Assembly: GCA_012845835.1 (NCBI GenBank) | Contig: JABAKD010000030.1 | Span: 11,477,715-11,541,714 of the forward strand | Reading direction: 5' to 3' | DNA from: Undaria pinnatifida | Taxonomy: Eukaryota > Sar > Phaeophyceae > Laminariales > Alariaceae | Length of the DNA: 64,000 nucleotides | Part shown: piece by piece, positions 1 through 9,918 of the stretch | How the letters are laid out: each line of letters starts with the position of its first letter | How positions within the stretch are numbered: position 1 is the first letter of the stretch | Program-made: the position numbers and the translations under genes | Notes under the pieces: generated by a model | Database searches by the model: none | Seen by the model: only the letters and a program-made list of their open reading frames with translations | What the model was told of the DNA's origin: nothing

Positions 1-1000
1 CTTGTTTTTTGGAGGGCCATTTGGTCATTCGAGACTGAGTTTTTGAGCAGTGCAACGTCCCGTCGTTACGTGTGTTACACGTTTCGTCGAGCAGCGTGCG
101 GAGTAAGAGTAGAATGAGTTTCTGTGGTTGTTTTCATTTTCTTACAACACGGAGTTTTGTTTTTCTTGGTTCGGCTAGGCCCCGTACTGGGTACTAGTAT
201 CTCGAGGAAATCGGGAATAATCGAATTTTATTTGAGTCGATTTTCGATAATTGTGTCATCTTTACCCGGACATTTTTGACAATAAAATTGTCGTTTTGTC
301 ATTTTCACCTGGACATTTTTTGTAATAAAATTGTCGTTTTCACCCTGGCAATGATTTTCGACAGTAGTTGATGTTTGCAACATGAGACTGTTGTTATTTT
401 GTTTTGAGGCTTCAAGCATTTCATTTGAGGGTTTTGATTTTTGAGTGGACGATTTGAGTTTTGTATTGCGTTTTGGTTTTCGAATTTGGTCTGAGATTGG
501 TTTTTGAGTTGCTGTTTTATTTTCTGGGTTTAAAGTACGATGAGTTCATTACGATGTGACGATGGATCAACACCCTGCGATGTCGTGCCTTGTCATGCAC
601 AGAGCAGGGGGGATATTGGTATGTTCGTCGTGCGTAACGAGGAGGGGGGATGTTGGTTGTCCTCATGAACACGACGGTTATCATCCATCTTATGTCAGGG
701 AGCTCCATATATTGGTGAGGGGTTCATGCACAAGGTGTGAGAGGACTATTTGGCCGGATGTTTCCCGACATGGTTTTGCCATGAGTTGCCACTCGTTGTT
801 TTGCTCCATAGGAGGCCGAGTCAGGCTCGACGGCTGGATAATATTAGAGAGAGTTCTGTGTCACTGTCTTGAATCGCCACCACGCCTTCCCGCGCCAGCT
901 GCGTGTACACCTCTAGAGACTAATCAACACCCAGATACTATGGAACGTACAAGACCAACTGAAAATGGAAGAGGCAATTACTTCAAATACAATGCGTCTC
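1..1000. other. Downstream flank of the decarboxylase, no gene recognised
   Basis: I see no credible coding sequence here. A short degenerate tandem repeat of about 42 bp lies at roughly 258-350, two units sharing a cc-gga-cattttt core followed by aataaaattgtcg. The longest open frame on the plus strand (556-1134) runs into the antisense of the conserved decarboxylase and has no recognisable domain. Confidence 0.5.
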
Positions 1001-2728
1001 TCACCGGGCGCCCCAAAAGCGTGCGACGTCGCGAACGCTCTCTTTTTCCTTCACCAGGCGGACACAAAGTTGACCGTCTCCATCCCTCGCGTACCCATAC
1101 ACTGCCGTCAAACGCCTCGAACAATGGCGGCTGAACAACGACAGAGTGTTGGCTCCTGTATCGCGCACCACAACCAAATCTCCTGAAGCCGCGCGGGGAA
1201 GGCTCGAGCCGCGCGTGACGTAATCCCCCTGAAAACACAGCGGGCCCGCCACATCTGTCAAAACAAACGTCCCCCCCAAAGATTTCCCCGTTCTCCCGTG
1301 CATCGACAATCGATGGCAGTATTTCCCAGGGCAATAGCTGGCGCGTACGAAAAGATCAGCCCCCACGTGCGTCACTAAGGTTTGGTGGATTGTAGACATG
1401 GGAGATTTTCGTGCCTCGTCGTCGCTGGCATCGGCAAAAGATCCGTCTGTCGTCGGTTTCCTTCTGGGAGGCGTGTCTGTCGCATCCCTCTCCTCTTCCT
1501 CTGCCGGACTTTGTTCGGGGACGTTATGCCGGACATACTCAACTACGCTGACTGTCAGCGCGCTCTTCGCCACAAGGGCTCTTCCGAATTCAGTCATGAC
1601 TGTGCGCTGTGTGTTCTCGAACAGCGTGGGTGCCGATTTTCTTAAAGCTGTCGCGTACTCGTTGAACGACGGGGACACTTCGTCTGAGTCGTAGTTCGCT
1701 GGCAGCCCCCCGCCAATGTCCAGCAGAGTCACCCTTCCCTTGCCCACTTCCCCATCCACGGTGTCCGCTATACTGCAGAGGGTGGCGACGCCCTCCGTTA
1801 ACTGGTCGAGGGAGCAACCTTGCGACCCGACGTGGGCGTGCAAAGCGATTAGCCACGGCCATTTTCGAAAAGCCTCCACTGCAGCCCGGATGTTCGATAG
1901 CGTGGCAGGCACCCCGAACTTGCTGGTCGGCACCGACACACTAAGCTCGGATATCGTGCCAGCCCCGACAAGGGGGTTAAATCTGATGCCGACACGCGCT
2001 GTCGTTGCAGAAGCATTTGCCCCTGGAGCCGCCTCCTTCCTTCGTAGAATGGTGTCGATGCGATCGAGCTCGTCAAAGCTGTTGGCGTTGACCAGGACAC
2101 CTTGAGATAAGGCCAACTCTAGCTCCTCGTGGGTTTTTGCTGGAGAATCAAAAGCGACCATGTCCGCGGGACATCCATGAGCAAGAGCCATGTACAGCTC
2201 CACGAGAGAGGCCGCCTCGATGCCTAAACCAGCATCCAAAGCTTCCTCGATCACGAAAGCTAACGGGCAGCTCTTGATGGCCAGGCAGTGCCGCCAGTGC
2301 GGTGGGAATGCGTGCCGCACCGCGGTGAAGGCCGCGCGAAGAGAGTCGACATCAAACACCACGGCTGAGTGATCTCGTTCCCGCTGCTGTTGGGTGACGT
2401 TTGCCGTATCGCCTGCCGCCTCGCCTGCTGCATCGCCCCCCGAGAAAACGTTCATATCCGACATGCACTTAAGTACATGGGGGATATCATCCTGTCGCAC
2501 AGATGCCTCCCTCGGTTGGCTATCATTACGGCATGGCATTGTTGTCGATCGTGCGAACAAGCAAGAACGAGCCACAGCAGCGGAAGCGCTGTTGGTGCTT
2601 CCTTCTCGTTTACTAAGCGCGGAGTCGACAAAAGCCAGCACAGGTCCGCCGCTATTTTCAGGCATGGCCTCCACGCAGCTGTGATCAGCGTGGACAACCG
2701 CTGTCCCGCTGTCTTGGCAATCTGCCAT
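1001..2728 (-). CDS. Fold-type III PLP-dependent decarboxylase, DapDC/ODC superfamily (575 aa)
   Basis: Likely a pyridoxal-phosphate amino-acid decarboxylase with an alanine-racemase-like TIM barrel and a C-terminal beta domain. Motifs in order: AIKS with the presumed PLP lysine K152; the barrel segment AASLVEL near 172-178; AHVGSQ near 298-303; the phosphate-binding glycine loop DIGGG at 337-341; TEFGRALVA near 379-387; AGPLCFQGD with C498, matching the GPxCExxD active-site motif; and DTGANTLSLFSRH at 523-535. Residues 1-120 are a variable extension, and 404-450 is an acidic, proline-rich insert. The start ATG has G at +4, and TGA ends the frame at 1001-1003. The gene has no intron, unlike the P5A ATPase gene in this window. 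The SRHCSR context looks closest to DapDC-like enzymes, but the substrate (meso-diaminopimelate, ornithine or another) cannot be decided. The motif usually written GAY reads GAN here. Family is well supported, exact activity is not. Confidence 0.88.
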   Translation of the reverse strand: MADCQDSGTAVVHADHSCVEAMPENSGGPVLAFVDSALSKREGSTNSASAAVARSCLFARSTTMPCRNDSQPREASVRQDDIPHVLKCMSDMNVFSGGDAAGEAAGDTANVTQQQRERDHSAVVFDVDSLRAAFTAVRHAFPPHWRHCLAIKSCPLAFVIEEALDAGLGIEAASLVELYMALAHGCPADMVAFDSPAKTHEELELALSQGVLVNANSFDELDRIDTILRRKEAAPGANASATTARVGIRFNPLVGAGTISELSVSVPTSKFGVPATLSNIRAAVEAFRKWPWLIALHAHVGSQGCSLDQLTEGVATLCSIADTVDGEVGKGRVTLLDIGGGLPANYDSDEVSPSFNEYATALRKSAPTLFENTQRTVMTEFGRALVAKSALTVSVVEYVRHNVPEQSPAEEEERDATDTPPRRKPTTDGSFADASDDEARKSPMSTIHQTLVTHVGADLFVRASYCPGKYCHRLSMHGRTGKSLGGTFVLTDVAGPLCFQGDYVTRGSSLPRAASGDLVVVRDTGANTLSLFSRHCSRRLTAVYGYARDGDGQLCVRLVKEKESVRDVARFWGAR

Positions 2729-3118
2729 CGTGCTCTTTTGCTATATCGCCCTTCTCGAAGGGGTCGATTCGCCACTAATGGCCTCTGCCACCTGCCACCT
2801 GCTGGTACCCGGAAAGGCGTCAAATTCCACCGCACAAAAACGAAAAAAGAGATGCAACGATAGACTATAACGTCAAATATTATGAAACCGGGGTTTCGTC
2901 TAAAACAGCCCCGCACTGGGTCATTCAGCGTTCTGTGTGCTCTTTCACCGGCGCCGTGCTCCCCTCTGACGCCTTCAAATGACACACCACGCCCATAGGA
3001 ACCCCACCAAGTCATTATATAGTCTGATATGTAGTTGGTGTGGCTTTTGTCTCGTCAGAAGTGGAGGAATTCAGTGCACCGCGGCCCTGTACATGTGTAG
3101 TTGTCGTTTGCGCAGTTG
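2729..3118. other. Presumed promoter and 5' UTR side of the decarboxylase gene
   Basis: This stretch lies directly upstream of the minus-strand ATG at 2728. I see no clear core promoter element and no second gene. It is listed because regulation of the decarboxylase would be expected here. Confidence 0.3.
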
Positions 3119-3254
3119 ACATACTTCGTGCGTATTTGGCTCCCAGCAGTCAGCAGTCGCGCCGCCAGTTTAGGCATTTTTCACCAACATACTTCGTGCG
3201 TATTTGGCTCCCAGCAGTCAGCAGTCGCGCCGCCAGTTTAGGCATTTTTCACCG
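3119..3254. repeat. 68 bp tandem duplication
   Basis: Two almost identical units begin at 3119 and 3187 (acatacttcgtgcgtatttgg...). The near identity means the duplication is recent. Confidence 0.9.
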
Positions 3255-4496
3255 TTTTTCACCGTCACTGCTGTCGCGGTGGTAAATATTGATGAAATCG
3301 CCTACGATTCGCCGTGTGCTCGTGTATACCGGGAGGGAAGGTATTCCAGGTTGGCGGGATTTGTGATTTATGTCACCGACGCCGCAATCGCTGGAGACGT
3401 GCGCCTCAAAAACAACAACAACAGCAGTAGTTCAATGTGAACAAAACACTTGGAACGGCACGGAGCCTATACATGGGGACACTTTCGTCTCTTCCAACCT
3501 CTCAGAACTGGGATTATTTGACTTTTGGATACTACCTCGTACCAAGTATCACGTGTCACCACTGCCTATACTGTAGTACCTGGTATGATACCTGTCTGCT
3601 GTACACGTAACGCATCACCCACAACAGAAGATTACAAACACACCTACGACAGCATACTGCGCTTGTTGTGTGCGAGACAGAGCTTCGTCCTCACACAAAC
3701 TAGAAGACAGCAGCACCACCACCACCATCGAAACCACCACAGGCGGGTTCCGAGGTAAAGCCGGAAATTTTTCACGAGATTTTGAACGCGGCAACCACGA
3801 GGATTTGAGCTCTGAAAAAATGCACAAACTGCCGCTTGGTTAAGGGGATTACGAAAATATAGTTTTTTTTTCATTTGGCCTTCGTGATGGTAAGTAAGTT
3901 ATACTTTACTCACGAATAAGTGGCTAAAATTAAGGTAAAATAGCATTCGCGGGCCCCCCGAGAAAATTTCAAACGCCTCCGAATCTTATAGAATTTTCAG
4001 GTTATGGTAATTTTGGGGTGTAGATCACGAATCCGTCGTTAGATTTTTGATCGGGATCGATTTGACCTTGATACAGCAGCTGCGCAAAGATACGTGCAAA
4101 AAGGGGGCATAACCTGGGATTTACTAGGGATTAGACTGAAAAACTCCCACCCGTAGAAAACGATCCACACGTTGTCAGAGCTCTGTAACACGTCGATTTG
4201 AGGTGATTTTAGAGTGGGGAACACGAAGATATCAGTGGATTGTCCTGGTAGTTATATATACTTTTGGAATCGACTTACGGCTGCCCAAAAGCTGACCTTA
4301 GCTGAGCAATTTCAAATTTCCTGGGATTTTTTATTCTCGGTTTCGGGCTCGAGTCTTCGCCTGAACAACTTTCTGAGTGGCTCTACCCCCCCTAATTCGA
4401 CCAAGCGGAAGCGATTGCCGCCATGTTCGAGAAAAAAAAGTTCGGCAATGCGGAGAAAAAAAAAATGATCCGAAGGGGAGCTTGTTTTTTTCAGGG
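3255..4496. other. Intergenic, no gene recognised
   Basis: Only short open frames without recognisable domains occur here. It contains one TACCTGGTA palindrome at 3577-3585 and a small CAC-rich stretch near 3713-3730. Nothing else is supportable. Confidence 0.4.
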
Positions 4497-4912
4497 CTTT
4501 TCACGGGTCATGACCCGACCCGCGGGTCGGGTCAAGGGGGTTTCAAAATCTCGCGGGTCGGGTCGGGTCGGGTCATCACGTTTTAAAATCTCACGGGTCG
4601 GGTCGGGTCGGGTCAAGAGGTTTTCAAAATCTCGCGGGTCGGGTCGGGTCGGGTCAAAAGGCTTCAAAATCTCGCGGGTCGGGTCGGGTCGGGTCAAGAG
4701 GTTTTCAAAATCTCGCGGTTCGGGTCGGGTCATGACCCGCGAGATACGGGTCACTTCGCGGGTCAAGCCATAATGACCCGTGAGTTGTTTTGGGCTGACC
4801 CGCGGGTCCAACCCGCGGATCTAGCCGGCGGATCCGCCTTTTTCAAACTTACAGGTGAGAGCCACGTTGATGCCGTGTAGGCGCCCCGCGGGTCGGGCCC
4901 GCGGGTCCGCCA
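4497..4912 (+). repeat. GGGTC minisatellite, 40-41 bp period (array 1)
   Basis: Units start at about 4551, 4591, 4632, 4672 and 4712. Each has three or four gggtc pentamers followed by a spacer containing ttcaaaatctcgc. Open frames here translate to arginine/glycine/serine or proline/threonine repeats and are not genes. The array is flanked by inverted GACCC copies that could form hairpins. Confidence 0.9.
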
Positions 4913-5107
4913 ATAAAATACAAACATTTCGGCTTCCTGCCTCCCTCGTGCCGATGCTCCGATCATATGTCATCACAGCGTGCAGAACAATCACCAGGCA
5001 GTACCCCTAGCTACTCGTACCAAGGCATACAGCAGTGTGACGCGAATCCCGTACCTACTGAAGCCGTAACAACAGCAGTAATATTACGGTCATACCGGTA
5101 CGAAAAG
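4913..5107. other. Short spacer, nothing recognised
   Basis: It separates the GGGTC array from the CAG-containing duplication. No coding or repeat signal stands out. Confidence 0.4.
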
Positions 5108-5446
5108 TGACCAAACGTAAAAAGGCAAGGAAGGGCAGTCGTCGTCGAAGCAGCAGCAGCAGCAGCAGCACTGGCAGCAGCAAGTACCAGCAGCAGACCC
5201 CGGATTCTTGCGGATCGCAGCCCCTGCTGACAGACCCACCGCCCCAGTTGTGGGCTTGCTGCCGGAGGCGTCTCAGCTAGGCTGCTTGCCGGGGCTGGAG
5301 ACTGCACAGATAGAAGATAGATACAACAGCAGTGTAGTAGTAGTAGCTAGCTCGAGAATTATTATACCACCAGTAGTAGTACGAAATGTGACCAAACGTA
5401 AAAAAGCAAGAAGAAGAGCAGCCGTTGTCGAAGCAGCAGCGGCAGC

Positions 5447-5484
<38 letters not shown>

Positions 5485-5641
5485 CAGCAGCAGCACCCTA
5501 GCAACAGCAAGCACCAGCAGCAGCAGACAACGCATCCTCGCGGATCGCACCCCCTGCTGACAGATCCACCGCCCCAGTTGTGGGCTTGCTGCCGGAGGCA
5601 GCTCAGCTAGGTAGGCTGCTTGCCGGGGCCGGAGATTGCAC
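5108..5641 (+). repeat. Tandem duplication carrying CAG microsatellites
   Basis: Two related units (about 5108-5311 and 5388-5641) share the start tgaccaaacgtaaaaa and the block ccgccccagttgtgggcttg. Each carries its own CAG tract, near 5149-5169 and 5447-5483, and the tract lengths differ, so the repeats changed after duplication. The long poly-Leu, poly-Ala and poly-Cys frames are products of the CAG tract. Confidence 0.85.
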
Positions 5642-6212
5642 TTGTAAATTATAACTAGCTCGCTCGTCGGGTCGCTCGTCGGGTCGACCCGGTGGTCTAA
5701 CGGTACGGGCATGTCCATGCATGTGGGTTGCGGTTTCTTTCCTATTCCTCGCGCGCACACCACATGACATAATCATCAAATCAGCTGCAAACAATGCCGG
5801 TAAAAAACGCAGAGAACAGGACATACTGGGAAAAGTACGAGGGACCAAGGACCAACCAACCGACCGAGGTATACATGCTTTGACCCGTGGCTTTCTGACT
5901 TTGATCCGTGAGAAATGTCACGGGTCAATTTCACGTGACCCGCCAGACGACCCGAATCTCGCGGGTCACCCGGATTGTCGCGGGTCGGGTCGGGTCGGGT
6001 CAGGACGATTTCAAAATCTCGCGGGTCGGGTCGGGTCGGGTCAAGACATCTCGAAAATCTCGCGGGTCGGGTCGGGTCGGGTCAAGACGTCTCAAAAATC
6101 TCGCGGGTCGGGTCGGGTCGGGTCAAGACGTCTCGAAAATCTCGCGGGTCGGGTCGGGTCAGCTGACCCGACCCGACCCGACCCGACCCGCGAGATTTGA
6201 CCCGACCCGTGA
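5642..6212 (+). mobile_element. Non-autonomous dispersed element with GGGTC array (copy 1)
   Basis: This block recurs inverted at 13842-14470. The shared parts are a unique region (about 5660-5930) and a terminal GGGTC minisatellite with units at 5978, 6019, 6060, 6101 and 6142, an exact 41 bp period. The unique region contains TGGTCTAACGG followed by GGTTGCGGTTTC, loosely resembling polymerase III A and B boxes. A tRNA-derived SINE-like origin is therefore possible but unproven. No coding capacity. Confidence 0.7.
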
Positions 6213-7138
6213 AAAGCCCTGGTTTTTTTGGGGACATTTTTTTAAACGTCGTATTTAGCCGTTTAAAAGCAAACCACGAAGAAGTCGATTTTTTTTTTCT
6301 TATTATTCCAAGCTCGGAAGAGCAGTCCGGCTTTAGGTCGGAACCCGCCCACAGGCACACCACACCAGCACCACAGCAGCAGCACAGCAAAAGAGACAGC
6401 AGAAGAGACAGCAGTAGAGGCGGTGGTGACCTAACGTCGCCGGCGACAGTGTACGTGCCAGATTTCAAAAATAAAAAAGGCAAACGGCTAAACAAGACCT
6501 TCCAATTCAAAATAAAACCACTTACTTTCCCAAAATCAGACGCCATAATGGACAATGGACGCCCCTTATTTCTTATTCGAGCGAAGCGAGTTTCTAATCT
6601 ACACCTGGGCCTCGCAATATAGGCTCCCATGAAAAAAAAGTAGTTCGCGTGCGTGCCTTCGACTAAACTTTATTTTAGTGTGGGACCATTTGATTTTAGA
6701 CTGCAGGTGTAGGCAGACCACCACGGAGCAACAAAACATACACAGCAGACCACACGGGCAAAAACAGCAGCACACACCGCTCACACAGCCGGCACACAGC
6801 GCTCACACAGCGGGCAGCACACAGACAACGTGCGCATACACACAGCAGACCACACGGGCAAAAACAGCAGCACAACCCGCTCACACAGCCGGCACACACC
6901 GCTCACACAGCCGGCACACAGCGCTCACACAGCGGGCAGCTCACAGACAACGGGCGCAGCGGGCGACAATAGTGGCCAGCGGAGAGCGGGCATGGAGAGT
7001 GTGTGCCCGCTAGGGGTGTGTCCGCTGAGTGTATCTACTGCTGTCTCGTGGTGAGAGTAGGTCATCATGGAGAGACGTCCGTTGGGGGCGATTGGCCCAA
7101 ACTCGGTCCGTGCGCCAACGCCAGAAGGGCGACAGCAG
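6213..7138 (+). mobile_element. Left half of a Helitron-like element (module X), non-coding
   Basis: About 6580-7138 recurs inverted at 15975-16420. It holds a tandem duplication of about 94 bp (6740-6830 and 6839-6950) rich in cacacagc and cggcacac. It continues directly into the Pif1 helicase pseudogene at 7139. No gene was recognised in it. Confidence 0.65.
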
Positions 7139-7645
7139 ACACGGCGGAGGGGCTTGAGAGGGACCTCTACCTAGCTAAGGGAGCCAAGGCCATGCTCACG
7201 AATAACCTGTACCAACAAGTTAGACTCGTGAACGGCATTCGAGGCCAAGTCGTCGAGTTGGCGTTTGCAGACGACGCGCCCCCGCCGAACCTCCCCCTTT
7301 ACGTTGTCGTCAAGTTCAGAGGGTACTCAGGGGGGGAATGGTCGTCTCAGGAGAGATATAGAGGGTGTGTGCCGATTTCTCCCGTAGACACTACTTGGCA
7401 GGACGGGGGAACGCAGGTCAGGACGCAACTGCCGTTGAGGCTCTGCTGGGCCATCACTACGCACAAAATCGCAGTGGCAGACGTTAGAGAAGGCCGTCAT
7501 AGACTTGGGGCCGAAGGAGGCCTGCACGGGGCTTACTTTTGTCTGTCTCAGTAGGGCTAAAAGACTAGCGGACCTCATGGTAGAGCCCATGAGTTTCGAC
7601 AGGATAGATAGGCAAGCTTGGAAACTCGGACACGATGAAGGCTAG
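7139..7645 (+). pseudogene. Pif1-family helicase C-terminal fragment (copy 1)
   Basis: The translation matches the C-terminal end of Pif1/Helitron helicases: LAKGAKAMLTNNLY, then RLVNGIRGQVVEL, a VPISP segment, and LPLRLCWAITTHK, which is the helicase motif normally continuing HKSQG. Right after THK the frame shifts by one base near 7462-7469. The new frame reads SQWQTLEKAVIDLG, TFVCLSRAKRLADL and MSFDRIDR, ending at a TAG at 7643-7645. The N-terminal Walker A part is absent. Such helicases in large eukaryotic genomes usually come from Helitron transposons, which fits the hairpin 220 bp downstream. This is a broken transposon gene, not a host helicase. Confidence 0.85.
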
Positions 7646-7930
7646 GTTGCGGGAAGAAGTTAGGCTGGTGGACTTAGCACAAAGCACGCGGGATAGGTAC
7701 ACAGGCATGGGCGTCTTCAACGCCGTCGCGGCCAACTAATTACCACATCAATTGCAATACAACAAACGTTACATCGGCTCTATTCCACCTGTGGTGCCCC
7801 TCGCAATCACACGAACCAATGGCCCGTGGACGCACACGTCTGACGACATTCACATCTATCAGATGTCGCTCGTTTTAGCGACAGCTATTATTGTATCTTT
7901 TCCGATGCAGTTCTTTCTGGAGCCTCAAAA
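7646..7930 (+). mobile_element. Helitron-like 3' end with hairpin (copy 1)
   Basis: A stem of tgtcgct and agcgaca at 7864-7883 surrounds the loop cgtttt. The same structure in the second copy is a perfect 10 bp stem. A hairpin just inside the 3' end is typical of Helitrons. I could not find a clean CTRR terminus, so the exact end is uncertain. Confidence 0.5.
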
Positions 7931-8342
7931 CTACAAAATTAATCGCCAGAAATAATCGCTCAAAAAAAATCCATAATAAATATATATATATAATCCTTTT
8001 TTGGTGTCAGGTATGATATTTGGTCAGGAGTTTTTTGTCTCGGCCCAAGTATGCGATTCGCGGAACTGGAATTCCCGGTCGAATATAGCTTCGTTCGAGC
8101 GCCGCCTTCCGGGGGCGGCTCCAACGCCCCTCGCCCTTCCGTGTCCGTTCCGCACATCGACGTGAACGCGGACGGATGCCGAACGAGACAAGCGAGAAGT
8201 TGCAACAATACCGCATGTCGAGGAGGAATTTCGGGAATTTTGGTTGCATCTTGATGTCTGCAACGCCTAGATGATCTACAAAATTGGCATCATTTCCAAA
8301 CGGTACGTGATAGTGTTTGGAATTTTGCGGTGGCATGTGCAA
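7931..8342. other. Spacer, no gene recognised
   Basis: It contains a short (TA)n tract near 7980-7992. About 8270-8340 (lacaaaattggcatcat without the first letter) recurs near 9495-9590, flanking the TIR element on the other side. Confidence 0.4.
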
Positions 8343-9450
8343 CTTAGTAGACACTTATAAAACTCAAAAAAATCGCGATTTTGGGTATTTAGAGCCAAAT
8401 TATGCGCACCTGGAGTTTTATACGCGTGCCGGAAATTGCGATATTTTCGCGACCTGTGGTCCGCAAAACACAACCCAAGTGCGAAAAATCGCACAGGGCT
8501 TTTTTTCCCCATCGCGATTTTTAATGTTATTTTTTGTTGAGTAGAGCCAGAATTACTGACAGACAGGATTGGACACGCCCCGGAAAACACGTACCTACCC
8601 ACACGAGGCTTGCTTCTCCACGATACCATCCGATCGTCACCGCGACAACATGGACAACCACAGCAGCGATGGCCGCGGGGACGGGGTTGAATACACACAG
8701 CAGGTGGGTGCTCCCGTGGCTGGGGAGGGGCGGATGCCCGAGATGCCCGGATTCAGAGGCACCACCACAACATCCAGTGCTCCACCCATGGACGGATTTG
8801 TGACGGAGTAGAGGTATGCCCCCAACCCGGCAACAAGCGGTTAGCGGTTGGCGCGAAGGACGCACAGAGGGGAGGAGGCAACACATGGCAGCCGCAACAT
8901 TTCAATGCCGTCGCTGATGCCATGGGTTCTGGTGTGGGCTCTACCCACGGCAACATCAGCCGGAAGCTAAGAGATCTAACGAGCACTACTACTGCTGTAG
9001 ATTACACGTCGTGGGAGTAGCGAGATACCGATGCCCGCCAGCGTCGCGTAGGCACAAGCTTTGACAATGTGTCTCACCACGAGCGCGAGCCGTGTCTGCG
9101 CTGCGGCATCGTTCATGCCAAGAGCCAAACTCATGATAGATGCAGGCGCTGATGCTTGCCGAGCTACCGGAAGCAGCAGCTACAGCAGCAGCAGCAGCCA
9201 CGTCCTTCGACCAGCGATGTGCTGTGTGTGTTGTGAGGAGTGAGGAGCTGACCGAGGGCTACGGGATTGTCACCGAATTTGTTCGTATCTTGGCACATAA
9301 CCCGAGTTTATATCTCATGTACTCCTGGAAGAAAAGGCGATTTTGAGTTTTATATCGGGTGGTTTGCGAAATCGCAAATCACGATGTAGAATTTGGGTTG
9401 AAGATCCGAAATATCGCACTCCTCTGAGTTTTATAAGTGTCTAGTATTGT
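8343..9450. mobile_element. 1.1 kb element with degenerate terminal inverted repeats
   Basis: The left end (agacacttataaaactca at about 8350) is the reverse complement of the right end (tgagttttataagtgtct at about 9424-9441). Inverted similarity continues inward for about 100 bp with substitutions. Related direct sequence (caaaattggcatcat) flanks both sides. The interior holds short protein-like frames described separately. It may be a decayed DNA transposon, but no transposase core was recognised. Confidence 0.6.
8650..9151 (+). pseudogene. Unrecognised coding fragments with a CxxC...HxxC motif
   Basis: Three protein-like pieces follow each other. Frame 1 at 8650-8811 starts MDNHSSDGRGDG and ends at TAG. 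Frame 2, open from about 8814 to 9020, includes GNTWQPQHFNAVADAM and ends at TAG. The same frame continues past that stop from 9021 with RDTDARQRRVG and a cysteine-rich tail, CLRCGIVHAKSQTHDRC, ending at a TGA. The tail resembles a small zinc-binding knuckle of the kind found in transposon nucleocapsid proteins. Position inside a TIR-bounded element fits a broken transposon gene. I do not recognise the family. Confidence 0.4.
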
Positions 9451-9918
9451 TTGGTCACAGATTGTGCACCAGGTGTTTAATTGCACGCGCCTGGATGATT
9501 TACAAAATTGGCATCATTTACAAACGGTACTTACTTGATAATGTTTCAAAACAATAGGTACTTGATAATGTTTGGAATTTTGCGGTGGCAACTAATTATT
9601 GTTTGATCACAGATTGTGCACCAGGCCCTCGAGACGAGACGAAGCAAGGTTATTTGCCCCGTCCCGTCCGAGACCCAGAGAAGCGTAGGGCAGCAGCTGC
9701 CAGGGGTGTGAGACGAGGCATGCACGGCATGGGCTAGAAAACGTTCCCTGCAACAACTGCCCGCCACAGTATAAACGCGCGGAAGCCGCCATGGGTCATG
9801 ATTTGAGTTTTGCTTTACGTGGTCACTGCTGTTGGGGTAGCTTGAACGAACGCAGGCAAGGGGGGTTGACATAACAAAGGAATAACTGACTGCTGTGCTC
9901 CAGCTAGCTACTGCTGTG
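9451..9918. other. Repeat-flanked spacer
   Basis: Two copies of tcacagattgtgcaccagg lie near 9456 and 9606, so part of this spacer is a local duplication of about 150 bp. No gene was recognised. Confidence 0.5.

Noticed and set aside
556-1134. 192-codon plus-strand open frame
   Set aside because: It overlaps the antisense of the conserved decarboxylase and has no recognisable domain.
4423-4811. Long open frames with GSGRV or DPTRP repeats
   Set aside because: They are translations of the GGGTC minisatellite in any frame. The same holds at 5.9-6.2 and 13.9-14.2 kb.
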